From: Bacteroidota bacterium
GTDB taxonomy: Bacteria; Bacteroidota; Bacteroidia; Chitinophagales; Chitinophagaceae
Length of the DNA: 45,605 nucleotides
Assembly (NCBI GenBank): GCA_026391435.1
Contig: JAPLEJ010000049.1
Location: 1-45,605 of the forward strand
Reading direction: 5' to 3'
Positions 42,149 through 45,605 of the stretch are shown in pieces. The translations under genes and the position numbers were made by a program. The first letter of the stretch is position 1. Every line of letters starts with the position of its first letter. The notes under the pieces were generated by a model. It saw only the letters and a list, made by a program, of their open reading frames with translations, had not been told where the DNA came from and did not search any database.

Positions 42149-42871
42149 ATGACTCGTTTAAGTGTAAACATAAATAAGATCGCCACCCTAAGAAATAGTC
42201 GTGGTGGAGATAACCCAAATTTGGTTCAAGTGGCTAAGGATTGTGAGCGATTTGGCGCCAATGGTATTACCTTGCACCCAAGACCGGATGAAAGACATAT
42301 TCGATACCAAGATGTTTATGATTTAGCTAAGATTATCACTACAGAATTCAACATTGAGGGCAACCCAAAAGAAGCCAAATTTGTGGCACTTGTATTAGCA
42401 ACGAAACCTCATCAGGTAACCTTAGTACCCGACACATTAGGACAATTGACGAGTGACCATGGCTGGGACACCATTGCCGAACAAGAATATTTAAAACAAA
42501 CCATTGCGGTATTTAAAAATGCAGGCATTAGGGTATCCATTTTTGTGGACCCCATTGAAAGCATCATACAAGCTGCGGCAACAACAGGTACTGATCGTAT
42601 TGAATTATATACCGAATTCTATGCAAAACAATTTGCATTGGGAAATAAAGAAGCGGCTATTGCATCTTATATTGTAGCAGCGAATACAGCCCACCAATTA
42701 GGTCTAGGGATCAATGCAGGACACGATTTAGATCGATTTAATTTACCCTATTTAATTCAACAGATTCCTTATCTTGATGAAGTAAGTATTGGACATGCCT
42801 TAATTAGTGATTCATTATATTTAGGTTTGGAAAATACCATTCAATTATACCAACGAGCCTTATCCATTTAA
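42149..42871 (+). CDS. pdxJ: Pyridoxine 5'-phosphate synthase
   Basis: A 240-residue TIM barrel that condenses 1-deoxyxylulose 5-phosphate with aminoacetone 3-phosphate in vitamin B6 synthesis. LSVNINKIATLRNSRGGDNP at the N-terminus, GITLHPRPDERHI (active-site His and Arg), LVPDTLGQLTSDHGWD and LGINAGHDLDRFNLPYL are typical. ATG 42149 is preferred; the frame opens at TTG 42119, which would add ten unlike residues. The fucosidase gene follows after 28 nt. No pdxA is visible. Confidence 0.95.
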   Translation: MTRLSVNINKIATLRNSRGGDNPNLVQVAKDCERFGANGITLHPRPDERHIRYQDVYDLAKIITTEFNIEGNPKEAKFVALVLATKPHQVTLVPDTLGQLTSDHGWDTIAEQEYLKQTIAVFKNAGIRVSIFVDPIESIIQAAATTGTDRIELYTEFYAKQFALGNKEAAIASYIVAANTAHQLGLGINAGHDLDRFNLPYLIQQIPYLDEVSIGHALISDSLYLGLENTIQLYQRALSI

Positions 42872-42899
42872 AATATTTATTCCATCTAAAATAAAATTC

Positions 42900-44234
42900 A
42901 TGAGATTTAATTTATTCCTCTTTTTTATATTCAGCATCTTTCTTTCTCCGCAATTAAAAGCGCAACAAAAAGTGGGACCTACCCCAAGTAAGGATCAATT
43001 GGCTTGGCATGAAAAAGAGTTTTATTTATTTATCCATTTTGGGCCCAACACTTTTACAAATTTGGAATGGGGGCATGGAAGTGAAGATCCTAATGTATTT
43101 AATCCCACCGCAATTGATTGCAACCAATGGGCAAGAATTGCGAAGGCTGCCGGAGCTAAGGGAATTATATTAACTGCAAAACATCATGATGGTTTTAGTT
43201 TGTGGCCAAGTAAATACAGCAAGCACACTGTAAGAGAAAGTAAATGGATGAATGGAAAAGGAGATGTGGTAAAAATGTTGTCTGAAGCATGTAAAAAAGC
43301 AGGCATCGACATGGGCGTCTATATTTCACCATGGGACCGTAATCATCCCGATTATGGAACACCAAAATATAATGAGATTTATATCCAAACCATGAAGGAA
43401 TTATTAACTGGTTATGGCAAATTTTTTGAATTATGGTGGGACGGAGCCAATGGTGAAGGCCCTAATGGCAAAAAACAAGTATATGATTTTAAAAGATTTC
43501 AAGATTCTGCACTATCCTATCAACCGCAATTAGTCATCTTCAGTGATATTGGACCACATGTTCGTTGGATTGGAAATGAGCAAGGCATTATCAATGAAAC
43601 CAACTGGAATACTTTAGATACGGTTGGTTTTCAAAGAGGAGCAGGTGGCCCACCAACTGATTCATTGAATCGCGGTAATATCAATGGATCTGCTTGGATT
43701 CCAGGAGAGGCCGATGTATCCATTCGCAAAGGTTGGTTTTATCATGAAGAAGAAGACAACACTGTTAAATCGGGAAAAGTCTTATTTGATTTGTATTTAA
43801 AAAATGTAGGTCGTGGTGGTAATTTTTTATTAAATGTTCCTCCTAATAGACAAGGATTGTTTTCGCCAGTAGATTCGGCTGCTTTAATGGATTTTAAAAA
43901 AATAAAAGACGCTGCCTTTAAAAATAATTTATTTAGTAAAGCTGTAATAAAAAATAAACAAAACGAAATTGAAATTTGTTTGGCCCAAGCCGCTACTTTA
44001 AACACCATTCAATTGCAAGAGCAAATTAAATTTGGTCAAAGAGTCATTAGCTTTGAAATAGAGGCAGGCGATAGCGAACAAAATTTAAAAAAGATTGCAT
44101 CAAGTACAACGATTGGTCGTAAAAAAATTATTCAGTTCCCTACTGTCACCGCAAAATGTATAAAAATTAAAATTACCGCTACCAAAGCAACTCCTATCAT
44201 GGGTGCCGTAGCTGGTTTTTTAATAAATAATTAA
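42900..44234 (+). CDS. Alpha-L-fucosidase (GH29)
   Basis: A 444-residue exported enzyme with a signal peptide (1-21, QLKAQ). The barrel (about 25-345) shows [40 protein letters not shown] with the fucose-binding His pair, [13 protein letters not shown], and the nucleophile Asp181 in [17 protein letters not shown]-terminal beta-sandwich (about 350-444) follows, as is usual. It releases alpha-linked fucose. The start is ATG 42900. It is 28 nt after pdxJ and may be cotranscribed. No SusCD pair is adjacent. Confidence 0.92.
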   Translation: MRFNLFLFFIFSIFLSPQLKAQQKVGPTPSKDQLAWHEKEFYLFIHFGPNTFTNLEWGHGSEDPNVFNPTAIDCNQWARIAKAAGAKGIILTAKHHDGFSLWPSKYSKHTVRESKWMNGKGDVVKMLSEACKKAGIDMGVYISPWDRNHPDYGTPKYNEIYIQTMKELLTGYGKFFELWWDGANGEGPNGKKQVYDFKRFQDSALSYQPQLVIFSDIGPHVRWIGNEQGIINETNWNTLDTVGFQRGAGGPPTDSLNRGNINGSAWIPGEADVSIRKGWFYHEEEDNTVKSGKVLFDLYLKNVGRGGNFLLNVPPNRQGLFSPVDSAALMDFKKIKDAAFKNNLFSKAVIKNKQNEIEICLAQAATLNTIQLQEQIKFGQRVISFEIEAGDSEQNLKKIASSTTIGRKKIIQFPTVTAKCIKIKITATKATPIMGAVAGFLINN

Positions 44235-44274
44235 TAATTCGCAGTTTAAATTTAACTTGCATCAAATTTCAATT

Positions 44275-44796
44275 ATGTCAACACAAGCATTAGTTGGTAT
44301 TATAATGGGAAGCGATAGTGATTTACCGATCATGCAGGCTGCTGCAGAATCCTTAAAAACATTTAATATCCCCTTTGAATTAACTGTAGTTTCAGCACAT
44401 CGCACCCCTGATCGTATGGTGGAATATGCAAAAACTGCCCGCGATAGAGGATTAAAAGTGATCATAGCTGGCGCCGGCGGTGCGGCACACTTACCAGGTA
44501 TGGTGGCAGCTTTAAGCAGCTTACCTGTCATTGGCGTACCTATTAAATCAACCAACTCCGCAGAGGGCTGGGATTCTATATTGTCTATTTTACAAATGCC
44601 TGGGGGTGTTCCTGTTGCAACTGTCGCTTTAAATGGTGCTAAAAATGCAGGCTTATTGGCTGCTCAAATTTTAGGTAGTTCCGATATCAAAATTGGACAA
44701 GCCATGGACGCCTACAAATTAAATATGGAAGCGGAAGTGATGGAGAAGGTCGAAAAATTGAAAGAAAATTGGAACAACCAATTTGATCAAAAATAA
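44275..44796 (+). CDS. purE: 5-(carboxyamino)imidazole ribonucleotide mutase
   Basis: A 173-residue class I PurE that converts N5-CAIR to CAIR in purine synthesis. [35 protein letters not shown] (His/Arg) and [20 protein letters not shown] are the active-site segments. ATG 44275 ([15 protein letters not shown]) is preferred to TTG 44257. PurK, its usual partner, is not adjacent. Its TAA is directly followed by the bshC stop on the other strand, with no spacer. Confidence 0.95.
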   Translation: MSTQALVGIIMGSDSDLPIMQAAAESLKTFNIPFELTVVSAHRTPDRMVEYAKTARDRGLKVIIAGAGGAAHLPGMVAALSSLPVIGVPIKSTNSAEGWDSILSILQMPGGVPVATVALNGAKNAGLLAAQILGSSDIKIGQAMDAYKLNMEAEVMEKVEKLKENWNNQFDQK

Positions 44797-45605
44797 TTAC
44801 TCTTTTGTAATGGTAATTATTTTAAAACCATGTTCCAATCCATTGGAATGGGTTAAAATAGATTCCACCCAATCCCATCCATAATCTCCTACCCAATCAG
44901 AAAAGTTTTCAACTCTTTCTTGTAAACTTTGATTTGGAAATAATTCAGATTTTAGATGCTGAATTCGAGCGATAGAAGTATGTTGCTTCCGCTTTTCGGC
45001 ACGAATCATTTTCTTTTCTAATAAAGCCAACCTTTTTTGAGCCTGTACAGATAAATTAAGCGCATGATCGCCTAATGAGGCATCAATTTTAATGACATCT
45101 TGTTGAATAGATTGATATAATTGCGTTAAGGAGGCAATATGGTCGGTTAATGCTAAATTTTCAACCGCTTGTTTTTTAATAAAGGCCAGTTCTAAATCCA
45201 TCGTAGATTTAAATAGTTCAGACATTTCAAACTGAAGCGATGTCCAATGCTGACATTGCTTTTCTTTTATAAATAAAAATGAATTGCGTAAAACCAGAAC
45301 TGGGTAATGTACATTCCCCTTCTCAAATACATTTTTTAATTCCATCCAATACGCTAATTCTCCCCCACCACCAATAAACACAACACTTGGTATGATTGAT
45401 TCTTGATACAAGCCCCTTAAAATTACATTGGGACTAAACCTATCCGGATAAGTATGTAACTCATTCATAATCTCGGTTTGTGAAAATTGAATATCGGTAT
45501 CTACCACCACAAACTGATCTCCTTTTTTTTCGATTCTATTTCTACTATTGTCTTTAAAATAAAATAAATTAAGGGGGCGACCATCGGATTGAACATGATA
45601 TGATT
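44797..45605 (-). CDS. bshC: Bacillithiol biosynthesis cysteine-adding enzyme BshC (5' part outside the window)
   Basis: Only the 3' part is present: the frame is open to the right edge, so about 269 codons of a protein usually near 530 residues are visible; the GTG at 45510 is internal. Visible: upstream LFYFKDNSRNRIEKKGDQF, then FSPNVILRGLYQESIIPSVV and FIGGGGELAYWMELKNVF, which are typical BshC sequences, and a coiled-coil segment (about QLYQSIQQDVIKIDASLGDH to KKMIRAEKRKQ). BshC adds cysteine to the glucosaminyl malate to make bacillithiol, the low-molecular-weight thiol used in place of glutathione. bshA and bshB are not in the window. Confidence 0.88.
   Translation of the reverse strand, partial: SYHVQSDGRPLNLFYFKDNSRNRIEKKGDQFVVVDTDIQFSQTEIMNELHTYPDRFSPNVILRGLYQESIIPSVVFIGGGGELAYWMELKNVFEKGNVHYPVLVLRNSFLFIKEKQCQHWTSLQFEMSELFKSTMDLELAFIKKQAVENLALTDHIASLTQLYQSIQQDVIKIDASLGDHALNLSVQAQKRLALLEKKMIRAEKRKQHTSIARIQHLKSELFPNQSLQERVENFSDWVGDYGWDWVESILTHSNGLEHGFKIITITKE

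Overview
This window is AT-rich chromosomal DNA from a Bacteroidota bacterium, most likely of the Chitinophagaceae type (family placement is inference). Supporting evidence: several genes are preceded by the Bacteroidota -7 promoter box TAnnTTTG rather than sigma70 boxes; Shine-Dalgarno sites are inconspicuous; the gene set includes a TonB receptor under a TPP riboswitch, a ferredoxin/LuxC-like reductase pair, futalosine-route MqnA, a kinase-less PASTA protein, a DUF2452 protein, GH20/GH29 exoglycosidases and the bacillithiol enzyme BshC. I see no phage, plasmid, IS element or CRISPR array; the window is mostly chromosomal housekeeping with one glycan-assembly region.

Layout. 1-2413: promoter, TPP riboswitch and a TonB-dependent receptor, closed by a strong two-way terminator. 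2431-5674 (minus): ddl, a PASTA membrane protein, a rhodanese and a lipoprotein alpha/beta hydrolase in one run. 5784-7181: a 2[4Fe-4S] ferredoxin divergent from an acyl-CoA reductase-like protein. 7355-9730: an HtrA protease convergent with MazG. 9798-10005: tRNA-Gly and tRNA-Leu, each with its own terminator. 10072-13138: a small membrane protein, a family 2 glycosyltransferase, ornithine aminotransferase and a small membrane protein. 13139-13620: no protein gene; tandem hairpin repeats, further palindromes and tRNA-Cys. 13621-15773: nucleoside phosphorylase, dapF and a Nudix hydrolase in one run. 15779-16876: a queuosine-precursor transporter and a small membrane protein.

16980-26304 is a surface-glycan region: a YfhO-type membrane protein, four family 2 glycosyltransferases, two SAM methyltransferases and a Wzx-like flippase, with genes alternating in direction. 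No polymerase, export or priming gene was recognised inside the window. 26323-35445 returns to housekeeping: mqnA, purB, a DnaQ-like exonuclease, valS, a GNAT enzyme, an ORF6N protein, a 3D-like protein, an Lrp regulator and ahcY, with a striking pair of hairpins at 32928-33007. 35612-44234 holds GH20 hexosaminidase, a POTRA/beta-barrel protein, a lipocalin-like/DUF2452 fusion, a UbiD-type decarboxylase, pdxJ and GH29 fucosidase. purE and the 3' half of bshC close the window; bshC runs off the right edge.

Connected functions: purB and purE (purines); ddl and dapF (peptidoglycan/lysine); MqnA and possibly the UbiD homologue (menaquinone by the futalosine route); GH20 and GH29 (trimming amino-sugar and fucose glycans). 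The items most worth following up are the hairpin repeat array at 13146-13290, the twin hairpins beside the ORF6N gene, the alternating glycan cluster with a nearly leaderless flippase promoter, the ferredoxin/LuxC-like pair, the lipocalin-DUF2452 fusion, and the many convergent gene pairs whose stop codons nearly touch. All calls are by reading; no database search was run.
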